Notes under the pieces: model-generated
Told to the model about the DNA's origin: nothing
Databases searched by the model: none
The model's input: the letters and a program-made list of their open reading frames with translations, nothing else
Shown: positions 18,261-26,399 of the stretch, one piece after another
How the letters are laid out: each line of letters opens with the position of its first letter
How positions within the stretch are numbered: position 1 is the stretch's first letter
Source: an uncultured Prevotella sp.
GTDB lineage: Bacteria > Bacteroidota > Bacteroidia > Bacteroidales > Bacteroidaceae
DNA: 64,000 nt
Assembly: GCA_946402275.1 (NCBI GenBank)
Contig: CAMIVY010000007.1
Span: forward strand, 46,516-110,515
Direction: 5' to 3'
Made by a program: the position numbers and the translations under genes

Positions 18261-18820
18261 AAGGAAGTCTGTTTGACGTGATAGATGCTACAGGGTTGGT
18301 TGACAAAAGAGACCCTCGTATGCGTTACGTGGAGGCAGAAATGATTCGGAGTCATGAACTATGTCTGAAGATATCTTCCAAGAAACCTACGGATCCCGAT
18401 TACAAGCGTCTGCTGGAAGAACTGTTCCAAAGTGAGATAGACGACAGTGTCGCCATCGTTTCTCCTTTCTATTGTGATTGCGGATGTCGGATGACAATCG
18501 GGAAAAATGTGACTATCAACAAAGGAGCAACCATCCTCTCTCCTGGAAAGGTGGAGATAGAAGATAATGTTCTGATTGGTCCCGAGGTTAAAATTGCGAC
18601 GGTCAATCACGACCTTCATGACCGACATAACCTATTCCATTTCGGAAAGGTGACAATCAAAGAGAATGCATGGATATGCATCGGTGCCATCATTTGTCCG
18701 GGCGTAACCATTGGCAGAAATGCTGTTGTTGCCGCAGGCGCTGTAGTGACAAAGGATGTTCCAGACAACACGGTAGTTGGTGGAAACCCTGCTACGGTGA
18801 TTAAGAAGATTGACGTTTAG
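18257..18820 (+). CDS. Maltose/galactoside O-acetyltransferase-like protein
   Basis: A 187-residue left-handed beta-helix acyltransferase of the MAT/GAT type: an N-terminal helical region, then hexapeptide repeats (IGKNVTINKGATILS, IEDNVLIGPEVKIATVNHDL, ITIGRNAVVAAGAVVTKDVP) with the catalytic histidine in VNHD. Uses acetyl-CoA; acceptor is probably a sugar but cannot be read from sequence. Translationally coupled to the metal permease by a 4-nt overlap, with no obvious functional link. Confidence 0.88.
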   Translation: MKGSLFDVIDATGLVDKRDPRMRYVEAEMIRSHELCLKISSKKPTDPDYKRLLEELFQSEIDDSVAIVSPFYCDCGCRMTIGKNVTINKGATILSPGKVEIEDNVLIGPEVKIATVNHDLHDRHNLFHFGKVTIKENAWICIGAIICPGVTIGRNAVVAAGAVVTKDVPDNTVVGGNPATVIKKIDV

Positions 18821-18862
18821 TCGGAGTCCAACCATCGCAATATTGTATATCTTTGCAGACAA

Positions 18863-20212
18863 ATGGGAATGCTGCATTCGTTGAATACCGATATCCAGGC
18901 TCCTGAACGGTTTACCTATCCGTTCTGCTACGAGCCGCATCCGCTATGTGTAATGGCGGCTAAGGAGGTGCAGGCCTATATCGGTATCCATGCGGAAATC
19001 AGGGAGGATGCTGACAAGGGTAAGATGTTTGGTGTGCTGGTGGTGGAGCATGAGGGCGGACTGGCTTATCTGGCTGCCTATAGCGGACTGCTGGCAGGCA
19101 GGAACGATTGGGATTATTTCGTGCCACCTGTCTATGATGCCCAACAGCCCGATGGACATTTCAAGACGACGGAACGGGAGATATCTCTCACCACTCACCA
19201 CTCGCCTCTCATCGCTAAGAAAATGTCGCAGGACTTGCAGCTGTGGCTGTTCCATCAATACCAACTGCTGAATGCACGAGGGGAGGTGAAGGACCTGGTA
19301 GATATCTGGCAGTCATATTACAGTCGTCCCAAGTTGCGCCAGAAATTTCCGTTGCCCCCAAGCGGTACGGGCGACTGCTGTGCCCCCAAACTGTTGCAAT
19401 ATGCCTATCAGCAGGTCTTGAAGCCTGTCTGTATGGCTGAGTTCTGGTGGGGTGCAACGACGAAGGAGGAGATACGCCAGCATCTGAACTACTATCCTGC
19501 CTGTCGAGGTAAGTGCAAGCCTATCCTGACGTGGATGTTGGAAGGGTTGGAGGTTGACCCAAATCCGGAGTTGCTGGGTTTTGCACATTTGGATCCGAAG
19601 ACTGTCTATGAAGATGAGTATATCGTGGTGCTTGACAAACCCAGTGGACTGCTCTCCACGCCCGGTCGTATCGAGGACTATTCCGTAGAGACACTGATGC
19701 GCCAGCGTTATCCTGAGGCTGTCATAGCCCATCGCTTGGATATGGGCACGTCAGGATTGCTGATTGTTGCTAAGACGCTGGAGGCCTATCGTCCCCTGCA
19801 GGAGCAATTCATCAAACATCAGGTCAAGAAGAAATATGTGGCGAAGGTGGAAGATGGAAGATGTAAGAAGGAAGAGGTAAGAGGTACCATTTCTCTTCCC
19901 TTGCGTCCTGACCCGATGAACCGTCCCCGCCAGATGGTGGATTTGGAACACGGCAAGCGGGCGGTGACGGACTACGAGTTTCTGAGCGACGATCTTGTGG
20001 CACTCTATCCGCAAACGGGACGCACTCACCAGCTCCGCATCCATTGTGCCCATCCCGACGGGTTAGGTCGTCCTATTGTGGGCGACGAGCTCTATGGCAC
20101 GAAGGGCGACAGATTGATGCTCCACGCCTCGGAGATATGGTTCACCCATCCTGTTACCCATCAGGAAATGCACCTCGCATCCTCTCCCCCTTTCGTTGAT
20201 TCTGAAATTTAA
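18863..20212 (+). CDS. RluA-family pseudouridine synthase with N-terminal extension
   Basis: A 449-residue protein. The C-terminal half is an RluA-type pseudouridine synthase with HRLDMGTSGLLIVAKT; D293 is the catalytic aspartate. LDKPSGLLSTPGR and QTGRTHQLRIHCAHP are the other family blocks. The N-terminal 230 residues are an extension common in Bacteroidota orthologues. The target uridine in rRNA or tRNA is unknown. Two heptamer arrays fall inside it: one in the extension (TTHHSPL region) and one in the surface loop EDGRCKKEEVRG, both in frame. Confidence 0.9.
   Translation: MGMLHSLNTDIQAPERFTYPFCYEPHPLCVMAAKEVQAYIGIHAEIREDADKGKMFGVLVVEHEGGLAYLAAYSGLLAGRNDWDYFVPPVYDAQQPDGHFKTTEREISLTTHHSPLIAKKMSQDLQLWLFHQYQLLNARGEVKDLVDIWQSYYSRPKLRQKFPLPPSGTGDCCAPKLLQYAYQQVLKPVCMAEFWWGATTKEEIRQHLNYYPACRGKCKPILTWMLEGLEVDPNPELLGFAHLDPKTVYEDEYIVVLDKPSGLLSTPGRIEDYSVETLMRQRYPEAVIAHRLDMGTSGLLIVAKTLEAYRPLQEQFIKHQVKKKYVAKVEDGRCKKEEVRGTISLPLRPDPMNRPRQMVDLEHGKRAVTDYEFLSDDLVALYPQTGRTHQLRIHCAHPDGLGRPIVGDELYGTKGDRLMLHASEIWFTHPVTHQEMHLASSPPFVDSEI
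19186..19213. repeat. Heptamer array inside the pseudouridine synthase gene, 4 units
   Basis: TCTCACC, ACTCACC, ACTCGCC, TCTCATC, contiguous, in the N-terminal extension. Confidence 0.8.
19849..19883. repeat. Heptamer array inside the pseudouridine synthase gene, 5 units
   Basis: GGAAGAT, GGAAGAT, GTAAGAA, GGAAGAG, GTAAGAG are contiguous. The consensus resembles the intergenic array at 2665. Confidence 0.85.
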
Positions 20213-20234
20213 TATTTAATATTTAATCTTTAAT
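20207..20234. repeat. Heptamer array between the pseudouridine synthase and Dabb genes, 4 units
   Basis: ATTTAAT three times then CTTTAAT, contiguous; the first unit carries the stop of the upstream gene and the array ends 9 nt before the next ATG. Confidence 0.85.
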
Positions 20235-20243
20235 ATAAAAAGT

Positions 20244-20549
20244 ATGGTAAAGCACATTATCCTCTGGACATTGAATCCAGAACTGTCAGAAGAAGAGAAG
20301 AAAGCCGTTAAGGCAGGTATTAAAGCTGGTTTGGAAGGACTTGTCGGCAAGGTTCCCGGACTCATTGACGTCAAGGTACACATTGACGGACGACTGGCAT
20401 CCTCGAATGCCGATGTGATGTTAGACAGCACGTTAGAGAGCGAGGAAGCACTGAAGGGCTATGCCGTTCATCCTGAGCACGTGGCTGTTGCCAACGGCAA
20501 GGTTCGTCCCTATACCGTTCAGCGCTCGTGCCTCGACTTTGAGGTATAA
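20244..20549 (+). CDS. Dabb family (stress-responsive A/B barrel) protein
   Basis: A 101-residue dimeric alpha/beta-barrel protein: MVKHIILWTLNPELSEEEK at the N-terminus and YAVHPEHVAVANGKVRPYT at the C-terminus fit the Dabb domain. Role unknown; family members range from stress proteins to polyketide cyclases. The gene follows the pseudouridine synthase by 31 nt across a heptamer array and is convergent with the Fur-family gene 8 nt further on. Confidence 0.85.
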   Translation: MVKHIILWTLNPELSEEEKKAVKAGIKAGLEGLVGKVPGLIDVKVHIDGRLASSNADVMLDSTLESEEALKGYAVHPEHVAVANGKVRPYTVQRSCLDFEV

Positions 20550-20557
20550 TTAGAAGC

Positions 20558-20989
20558 CTAACGTCTCTCTGCAGCACACTGCGGACAGAGTCCCTTGGCC
20601 ATGTAGTTAATGCTGTGCAGCCTATACCCCTCGGGAAGCAGGATGGGGGGTATGGGCATCTCGTTGATACAGAAAGTGCGGTGGCAGCGTTCGCAGTAGA
20701 AGTGCACGTGCTGGTCGTCGTCGTGCTCATGACCGTCGTGGCTGTGGCATAACTCGTAGCGCACCCCGTCGCCACCATCCTCTATGACATGCACCAGATG
20801 ATGCTCGCGAAACAACGTCAGCGCACGGAACACCCCCGACTTGTCAATAGACATAATTTTATATTCTAATTCGCTGAGCGACAAAGGACGCTCAGCATCT
20901 GCCAGTGCCTTCACCACGACGATGCGGTTGGCAGTAGGCTTCACGCCATGTTCTTGGAGCATCTCCTCACAAATCTGTTGACTTATCAT
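20558..20989 (-). CDS. Fur-family metal-responsive repressor (probably Zur-like)
   Basis: A 143-residue Fur-family regulator: winged-helix N-terminal half (VKPTANRIVVVKAL, SLSELEYKI, DKSGVFRALTLF recognition helix), then a dimerisation half with a histidine-rich metal site HSHDGHEHDDDQHVHFYC and two CxxC pairs (CERC, CPQC) for structural zinc. It is divergent from a zinc-type P1B ATPase and the shared 144-bp region has two strong dyads, which argues for control of metal efflux. Which metal it senses is inferred from the neighbour. Confidence 0.87.
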   Translation of the reverse strand: MISQQICEEMLQEHGVKPTANRIVVVKALADAERPLSLSELEYKIMSIDKSGVFRALTLFREHHLVHVIEDGGDGVRYELCHSHDGHEHDDDQHVHFYCERCHRTFCINEMPIPPILLPEGYRLHSINYMAKGLCPQCAAERR

Positions 20990-20993
20990 GCTG

Positions 20994-21025
20994 CGAAGTT
21001 ACGCAATAAGTTTGTAACTTCCAAA
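20994..21025 (-). promoter_or_regulatory. Promoter of the Fur-family gene with embedded operator
   Basis: Minus strand: -33 TTTG (21022-21025), 20-bp spacer, -7 TAACTTCG (20994-21001). A perfect 8-bp inverted repeat GAAGTTAC (20995-21002) / GTAACTTC (21014-21021) fills the space between them, as expected for autorepression. The -7 box is only about 5 bp from the start codon at 20989, so the mRNA would have almost no leader. Confidence 0.6.
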
Positions 21026-21070
21026 CTTTTCTGCAGAAAACCGTCGGCAAGACAGCCCCTGTTCCTTGTT

Positions 21071-21105
21071 TGCAACTAAGTTGCAGAAAAGGTTTCGTAA
21101 CTTTG
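21071..21105 (+). promoter_or_regulatory. 7-1-7 operator-like palindrome and -7 box before the P1B ATPase
   Basis: TGCAACTAAGTTGCA (21071-21085) is a perfect 7-1-7 inverted repeat, the architecture typical of Fur-family sites. A -7 TAACTTTG lies at 21098-21105; no well-spaced -33 TTTG was found, which might suit an activated promoter. Confidence 0.6.
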
Positions 21106-21133
21106 CACCCAGAAACAATAAAACACTTAGGAT

Positions 21134-23128
21134 ATGGTACACAAACATCATCACGAACATCAAGGTGAATGCTGTTGTCATGAGCATCACCATGAACATC
21201 ATCATGAGCATCACCACGAGCACCACCACGAGCATGGGTTGCGTCGCCAGTTGTGGCTGATTGCCGAGACCGTAGGGTTACTCATCTTTGCTGTTTCTAT
21301 CGAGAAGACACAGTCGCTCGCCACGTGGCAATTGCTGCTGGTCTATCTCGTCCCTTATCTCATCATCGGAGCAGGCACGTTGAAAGAGGCTGCTGAAGGT
21401 TTGATGGAGGGTGATCCCTTCAATGAGCATTTCCTGATGGCCATAGCCACCATAGGCGCTCTCTGCATTGGCTTCCTGCCAGGAGCTGAGACGGAGTTTC
21501 CTGAGGCAGTCTTTGTGATGCTTTTCTTCCAGGTGGGCGAACTCTTTGAGGGTTATGCTGAAGGGAAGAGCCGTGAGAGTATTTCTCATCTGATGGACAT
21601 CCGTCCAGACGTAGCCCATATAGAGGTGGACGACGAAAAGGGAGGGATGAAGGAAGTGACGGTCAGTCCTGACGAGGTGGCTATTGGTTCTACTATCGTG
21701 GTGCGTCCGGGAGAAAAGGTTCCCTTGGACGGAGTAGTCGTCAGTGGTGCATCGTCGCTGAACACCATGGCGCTGACGGGTGAGAGTGTTCCTCGTGAGG
21801 TTGGCGAGGAAGACGAGGTTATTTCTGGCTGTATCAATATCAATGGGGTGCTGCGCATCCGTACTACAAAGTCATTTGGCGAGAGTACCGTTTCAAAGAT
21901 TATCCGACTGGTGGAGGATGCTGGTGAGCATAAGTCGCAGAGCGAGACATTCATCACTAGGTTTGCCCGCATCTATACCCCTGTCGTCGTGTTCTTGGCT
22001 ATTGCCATTGCGGTGTTGCCTCCTTTATATCTTTCCTTCACCTCAGGTCTCTCATTTCTCACCGCTTTTCCCACCTGGCTGTATCGTGCCTTGATGTTCC
22101 TGGTGGTCAGCTGTCCTTGTGCATTAGTTATCAGCGTGCCCCTGACCTTCTTTGGCGGAATTGGTGGTGCTTCGCGCAAGGGTATTCTGGTGAAGGGTGC
22201 CAACTATCTGGACCTCTTGGCAAAGGTGGATACTGTGGTGTTCGACAAGACAGGCACCCTGACGCACGGACGTTTTGCCGTGGAGGCCGTACATCCGAAT
22301 ACCACCCATATTTTGCACATGGCTGCCCATGTGGAGCACTTCACGACTCATCCCATTGGTGCAGCCCTGCGTGACGCCTTCCCCGATGAGGCTACCGATG
22401 GTTGCGAGGTGAGCGATGTGGAAGAGCTGGCTGGTAAGGGCATTCGGGCCAAAGTGGGACAACAGGTGGCCTGTGTGGGTAATACGAAAATGATGGATGC
22501 TGTGGGTGCAAAGTGGCATGCCTGTGATGGCGATACGGGCACCATTATCCATGTGGCTATTGATGGAGAATATGCAGGACATATCCTCATCAACGATGTG
22601 GTGAAAGAGGATAGTGAAGAGGCTATTGCTGCGTTGAAGGCACTGGGTGTGCAGAAAACCGTGATGCTGACAGGCGACCGTGAGGATGTAGCACAACGGG
22701 TGGCTCGCCAGTTGCAATTGGACGAATACCATGCTGAACTGTTGCCTGCCGACAAGGTGCTGCTTATGGAGAAACTGATTTCAGACACGCACACAACAGC
22801 TTTCGTGGGCGATGGTATTAATGATGCTCCCGTATTGGCTCGTGCCGATGTGGGCATTGCTATGGGCGGACTGGGTAGTGATGCTGCCATAGAGGCTGCT
22901 GACGTAGTGCTGATGGACGACCATCCTTCAAAGATTGCTACTGCCATCCGTATAGCCCGTCGTACACTGGCCATAGCCCGTCAGAACATACTCTTTGCCA
23001 TTGGTGTGAAGGTTGCCGTTCTGCTACTGGCTGTTGTCGGACTGGCTACCATGTGGCTCGCAGTCTTTGCCGATGTGGGTGTCACTGTCCTGGCTGTCCT
23101 GAACGCCATGAGGGCACTGAAGGCATAA
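21134..23128 (+). CDS. P1B-type zinc/cadmium/cobalt efflux ATPase
   Basis: A 664-residue heavy-metal ATPase of the inner membrane. Metal-site CPC at 327-329 (SCPCALVIS), actuator TGES 215-218, phosphorylated D371 in DKTGTLTHG, nucleotide-domain HP at 406-407, hinge VGDGINDAP. The last membrane segments carry the K (IGVKVAVLLL) and D (FADVGVTVL) typical of P1B-2 (ZntA-like) pumps rather than copper pumps. The N-terminus lacks a folded HMA domain and instead has three cysteines and about 20 histidines in HHHE repeats (residues 3-34), a likely metal-buffering tail. Divergent from the Fur-family repressor. Confidence 0.93.
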   Translation: MVHKHHHEHQGECCCHEHHHEHHHEHHHEHHHEHGLRRQLWLIAETVGLLIFAVSIEKTQSLATWQLLLVYLVPYLIIGAGTLKEAAEGLMEGDPFNEHFLMAIATIGALCIGFLPGAETEFPEAVFVMLFFQVGELFEGYAEGKSRESISHLMDIRPDVAHIEVDDEKGGMKEVTVSPDEVAIGSTIVVRPGEKVPLDGVVVSGASSLNTMALTGESVPREVGEEDEVISGCININGVLRIRTTKSFGESTVSKIIRLVEDAGEHKSQSETFITRFARIYTPVVVFLAIAIAVLPPLYLSFTSGLSFLTAFPTWLYRALMFLVVSCPCALVISVPLTFFGGIGGASRKGILVKGANYLDLLAKVDTVVFDKTGTLTHGRFAVEAVHPNTTHILHMAAHVEHFTTHPIGAALRDAFPDEATDGCEVSDVEELAGKGIRAKVGQQVACVGNTKMMDAVGAKWHACDGDTGTIIHVAIDGEYAGHILINDVVKEDSEEAIAALKALGVQKTVMLTGDREDVAQRVARQLQLDEYHAELLPADKVLLMEKLISDTHTTAFVGDGINDAPVLARADVGIAMGGLGSDAAIEAADVVLMDDHPSKIATAIRIARRTLAIARQNILFAIGVKVAVLLLAVVGLATMWLAVFADVGVTVLAVLNAMRALKA

Positions 23129-23165
23129 ATTATGTCACACCGTGCTTGGCATGGTGTGACATAAT
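23129..23165. terminator. Strong bidirectional hairpin terminator
   Basis: A 17-bp stem with one G-T pair (ATTATGTCACACC 23129-23141 pairs with 23153-23165, continued inward) and a 3-nt loop. It starts directly after the ATPase stop and faces the end of the convergent lipoprotein gene. Confidence 0.85.
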
Positions 23166-23192
23166 AAGGGTGTCTTATCTGAAAACTTACCT

Positions 23193-24950
23193 TTATTCCG
23201 CGTTGTTTTTGTAAGTTTCGATACGCTTCGCCACGTTTTCCTGCAGGTTCTTGTAGAAGAACGAGTAGTCGTTCTCGTGGAAACTGGCTGGCCCGAAGAA
23301 TTCTTTCCCTTCGGTGACAGGAGCTGTAGTGTTAGTCACGATGACGCCACGGGCAAGGTTTATCTGTGCATCGACGCCGAGGTCAACGAACTCACGAGCA
23401 CCTGTTTCTTTGTTCTGCACGAGCGAACCCTTGTTCTCACTGGCGGATGCGTAGGTTTCGTCGAGCTTCCAATTCAACGGATTGATGCTTATAGCACCCG
23501 GGAGCACCACGACGTTCCTGGCGTTCTCCTCTACGTTCTTGGGACCCTCAGTGTTATAGCTGATGATGACACCCGTGTCGCTCTCTCCAGTTGCAAACTT
23601 CAGGTATGGATAGGCTTCGAGATCGTCTTTCGTAATGGAGAAGCCAATAGGATAGGCGGCTACCATGCGCTGGTAATAGTCCTGGTGTTCCTTGAAGTAG
23701 TTTTTCAACACATACCTGACCATGGCCGAACCCTGGCTGTGGCCCGCAATGATGAACGGCCGACCGTTGTTGCAGTTCTCAAAGTAGTAGTCGAGTGCGG
23801 CTTTGATGTCAGTATAGGATAAACCTGCAAGTGCTGCGTCAATGTTGCCTGTCTTCTTAGCAACCTCATTGGCATACTTCATGCCAGCTTGGCGGTACCA
23901 CGGCACAAACACGTTGCAAGACTCCTCGAACACGGTTGCATTCGTCTCATATTCACCCAGCGCAAGCAGAATCATCTCGGGGTTGTCGATAGGTACGTAA
24001 TTGGAGGCACCATCTTCGAAGCTCATGTCAACGTACGATGTCGAGTAGATGTATATAGCATCAACGTCTTTGGTGATTTCCGGGTAAGAAAGCCAGTTAA
24101 CCTTATCGCTGTAATCGATAGCAGTCTCCGGCTGTACCCTCGTCATCTGTAATGTAGCGGTGTAGGTCGAGCCATCCTCGCGCACTCGCAGGGCCGTAGC
24201 CTTCAACACATCATCCTTGATGCTTTCAATTTCCCACCACTCACGCAGTTCCTCGCTGTCTTTCGTGTCCTGCCAGCGGGTGCAGAGCAGTGTGCCATCG
24301 ACGAAGTAGTCTGCCAGGTAGTGGGGAGCTTCCACCCACTTGTCATCCACCAGGTCAAAGAATGAGTAGGTGCCGTCGGGATTGCATTCCCAACGGTGCA
24401 GTTCATCGTTTGTTTCGTCACCCAGATCTCTGGTGACCTTGCCTTCCCACTCGCCAAAGAAGGCTGCTTCATAGTCCTTCGTCACGCGTTCCCAGCGTTC
24501 CTCTTCATAGACCTCCTGATGAGCCTCTTTGCCATCCACAAGGACAGTCCATTCGGAACTCAGTACCATATCCTCATCTGTAATGGAGGAAACGGTAACA
24601 TTCAGCACATGTGTGGTGTGGTCATCTTCATTCGCTGTAATGATCATTTTGTTTCCGTCGATCTTGACGTCGGCTTCCACCTCGTCGTTCCACGACTTGC
24701 TGTAGAAGTCAGAAAGGCTTCCGGAGGCCTTTGTTGGTGAATCGAATGTAACGACTGCCTTCAAGTTGGTCGGGCACGCTTCGCCGTCCAGTTCGGCTAC
24801 CATCCACTTGCCGACGATTTTCTCAGCAAGATTAATGTCTGGCTGGGGAACAGGAGCGGGGTTGTCTTCATTCGCTGCGCACGATATGAACATCGTTGCG
24901 GTGCCGCAGATTAGGATGGCGGCAAGCACCCACTTTTTCAAATTTCTCAT
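23193..24950 (-). CDS. DUF3089 alpha/beta-hydrolase-like lipoprotein
   Basis: A 585-residue lipoprotein (signal ending MFISC, Cys24, followed by AANEDN). Residues about 40-275 contain two lipocalin-like or META-like beta segments, each starting with a GKW or GEW motif (IVGKWMVAEL, FFGEWEGKV). The C-terminal half (about 285-585) matches DUF3089, a serine-hydrolase-like alpha/beta fold with nucleophile elbow GHSQGS. Substrate unknown. Convergent with the P1B ATPase across a strong terminator; a -7-like TAACTTTG lies upstream (25011-25018, minus strand) without a clear -33. Confidence 0.75.
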   Translation of the reverse strand: MRNLKKWVLAAILICGTATMFISCAANEDNPAPVPQPDINLAEKIVGKWMVAELDGEACPTNLKAVVTFDSPTKASGSLSDFYSKSWNDEVEADVKIDGNKMIITANEDDHTTHVLNVTVSSITDEDMVLSSEWTVLVDGKEAHQEVYEEERWERVTKDYEAAFFGEWEGKVTRDLGDETNDELHRWECNPDGTYSFFDLVDDKWVEAPHYLADYFVDGTLLCTRWQDTKDSEELREWWEIESIKDDVLKATALRVREDGSTYTATLQMTRVQPETAIDYSDKVNWLSYPEITKDVDAIYIYSTSYVDMSFEDGASNYVPIDNPEMILLALGEYETNATVFEESCNVFVPWYRQAGMKYANEVAKKTGNIDAALAGLSYTDIKAALDYYFENCNNGRPFIIAGHSQGSAMVRYVLKNYFKEHQDYYQRMVAAYPIGFSITKDDLEAYPYLKFATGESDTGVIISYNTEGPKNVEENARNVVVLPGAISINPLNWKLDETYASASENKGSLVQNKETGAREFVDLGVDAQINLARGVIVTNTTAPVTEGKEFFGPASFHENDYSFFYKNLQENVAKRIETYKNNAE

Positions 24951-25105
24951 ATTTACATTATTTATTTGTTAAACAATAATATTCAAGTTTTGGGATAATG
25001 GTTGATTCTGCAAAGTTAGCCATTTTCTTTCAAAAAAGAATCACGATCCATACTATGAGCCGTGATTTTTGCAGATTTAGTCACATTTTTGCAGATTTGG
25101 TCACT

Positions 25106-25675
25106 TTAGGGCTCTCCAACCTTGCCTTCCAGGCCAGCCTGCTTACGCTCGGCAGAGTCCAAGCGAGCTTGACTCTGCTCTCGCTCGCTCGCAGCCTTCA
25201 TCCAGGCAGTCGCCGACTGTCCCGTCTTGCGTTTGAAGGCATTTCTAAATGTATTATAACTGTGGAAACCACTCTTGTGGGCCAGTTGTCGGACAGTTAT
25301 AGGCTGATGGGTCGCGACCGCCTCATGGTAAAGGTTGATAAAGTGCTGGATACGCAAGCCGTTGATGTAGGTACTATAAGTGATACCCATTGTCAAGGGA
25401 ATAATTGTCAGGCTGTCGAGCAATCCGGCTATCAGATAACCCAGCATCACATCGTCGCTGGAGGAGAGGAAATACATCGGCATGTACCACAGGTGGCACA
25501 ACGCCAAGGCAGCAAAGAAGGTAGCTGCCCATCGGCGCAGACGTGCTGGTGGTGTAATGTCAGGGGCAATGGCATTGGCACGACGGAACAGCATATAGCA
25601 GCTGGCCACCAAACTCAATACCATCACACCCCCGTAAACCATATAATAGATATATTCCAATATTTGTTCGTCCAT
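25106..25675 (-). CDS. Shortened membrane-linked AraC-type regulator
   Basis: A 189-residue protein: three to four membrane segments (about residues 8-100), then half an AraC DNA-binding domain. INGLRIQHFINLYHEA is the linker helix and VRQLAHKSGFHSYNTFRNAFKRKTG the second helix-turn-helix. The first helix-turn-helix and the rest of the usual membrane domain (family length about 350-400 residues) are missing; SLTIIPLTMGITYSTYINGLRI looks like an internal in-frame deletion joint. The last 28 residues (REQSQARLDSAERKQAGLEGK) are hydrophilic and unlike the family. It has a good promoter, so it is expressed but possibly crippled or altered. Confidence 0.6.
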   Translation of the reverse strand: MDEQILEYIYYMVYGGVMVLSLVASCYMLFRRANAIAPDITPPARLRRWAATFFAALALCHLWYMPMYFLSSSDDVMLGYLIAGLLDSLTIIPLTMGITYSTYINGLRIQHFINLYHEAVATHQPITVRQLAHKSGFHSYNTFRNAFKRKTGQSATAWMKAASEREQSQARLDSAERKQAGLEGKVGEP

Positions 25676-25699
25676 GCTTCATTTAGTTGATTAGTAGTG

Positions 25700-25731
25700 C
25701 AAAGATACAACATTCAACCGACATGGGCAAA
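25700..25731 (-). promoter_or_regulatory. Promoter for the AraC-type gene
   Basis: Minus strand: -33 TTTG (25728-25731), 20-bp spacer, -7 TATCTTTG (25700-25707); start codon at 25675. Confidence 0.75.
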
Positions 25732-25775
25732 AGATTTGCAGAAAATCCGCATCGTTTTTAACACGCTAATGGAAT

Positions 25776-25837
25776 AGTCCGTCCCGACGGACTGCCAGTC
25801 CGAACGGCTCGGACTGAGAGTCCGAAGCTTACGGACT
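25776..25837. repeat. Palindromic 21-22-bp array, AGTCCG/CGGACT type, 3 units
   Basis: Units begin at 25776, 25797 and 25819. Each is AGTCCG, a 6-7-bp variable centre (TCCCGA, AACGGCT, AAGCTTA), then CGGACT and a 3-bp link. The same unit type occurs inside tolC at 49149. Confidence 0.92.
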
Positions 25838-25869
25838 AACCGCAACTATTAATACCTCAAGTTGCCTCC

Positions 25870-25953
25870 CCATAACCCAGGGTTATTTTCCAATAAGCGT
25901 TCCTTATTTCTCATTAAGGATGCCTTATCTGTCAATAAGCGTTCCTTATTCGC
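25870..25953. repeat. Palindromic 21-bp array, AATAAG/CTTATT type, 4 units
   Basis: Units begin at 25870, 25891, 25912 and 25933, exactly 21 bp apart. Units 2 and 4 share AATAAGCGTTCCTTATT; unit 3 is ATTAAGGATGCCTTATC; unit 1 is an ATAACCC/GGTTAT palindrome in the same phase. The 709-bp stretch 25691-26399 holds this and the neighbouring repeats; no convincing gene was seen. Confidence 0.9.
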
Positions 25954-25976
25954 GCCAGAAAAAAAGTTTTTCTGCG

Positions 25977-26256
25977 TTTTACCCTCACTTCCTCCCTTTT
26001 TCGCTCGGAACCCCTTTATTTACTGGTGCTCACGGACGGGAGGGAAAACAAATCTCCCTCCCGTCTCCCTCCCGTCCAGGGGCCCTCATCCTCCCATTGG
26101 GGTTTTACACCCAGTTTGGAGTAAATCCCCAAAAATGGGAGGGATCGAACTAAAAAAAGGGAGGGTAAGGTGAGGGACAATCGCTCTCCCTCCCGTGCCT
26201 CAAACGCCCTGTACATCGGCATTTGAGAGGGGCGACGGGAGGAAGGGAGGGTAAAA
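25977..26256. repeat. 280-bp imperfect palindrome, MITE-like
   Basis: Outer arms 25977-25996 and 26237-26256 are inverted (19 of 20 match). Inner arms 26092-26108 and 26121-26140 are also inverted and share the same centre (about 26116). Polypurine/polypyrimidine blocks (GGGAGGGA and its complement) recur inside, including a hairpin 26034-26045/26066-26077. No transposase is present. Confidence 0.7.
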
Positions 26257-26269
26257 TCACAATTCCTAT

Positions 26270-26353
26270 TTTTCCGAAAGTAATTTTCGTTACTTTCGGA
26301 GTATTTAAAATTCTATTCGGAGAATTTAAATTTCTATTCGGAGTAGTTCAAGA
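26270..26353. repeat. 21-bp array, TATTCGGAG type, 3-4 units
   Basis: Units start at 26291, 26312 and 26333 (TACTTTCGGAG, TCTATTCGGAG, TCTATTCGGAG), each followed by an AT-rich tail. The preceding 21 bp form the left half of a 10-bp-stem hairpin, CCGAAAGTAA (26274-26283) with TTACTTTCGG (26290-26299). Confidence 0.85.
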
Positions 26354-26399
26354 AGAAAGATAGCCCTAAAACATCTAGTATATTTTTTTTCGGTAATTT

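Noticed and set aside
25870..25953. CRISPR array
   Set aside because: Units are contiguous at 21 bp with no spacers of usable length and no cas genes nearby.
25862..26173. 103-codon open frame in the repeat-rich stretch
   Set aside because: It reads through the 21-bp array and polypyrimidine blocks; the peptide is just the translation of repeats.
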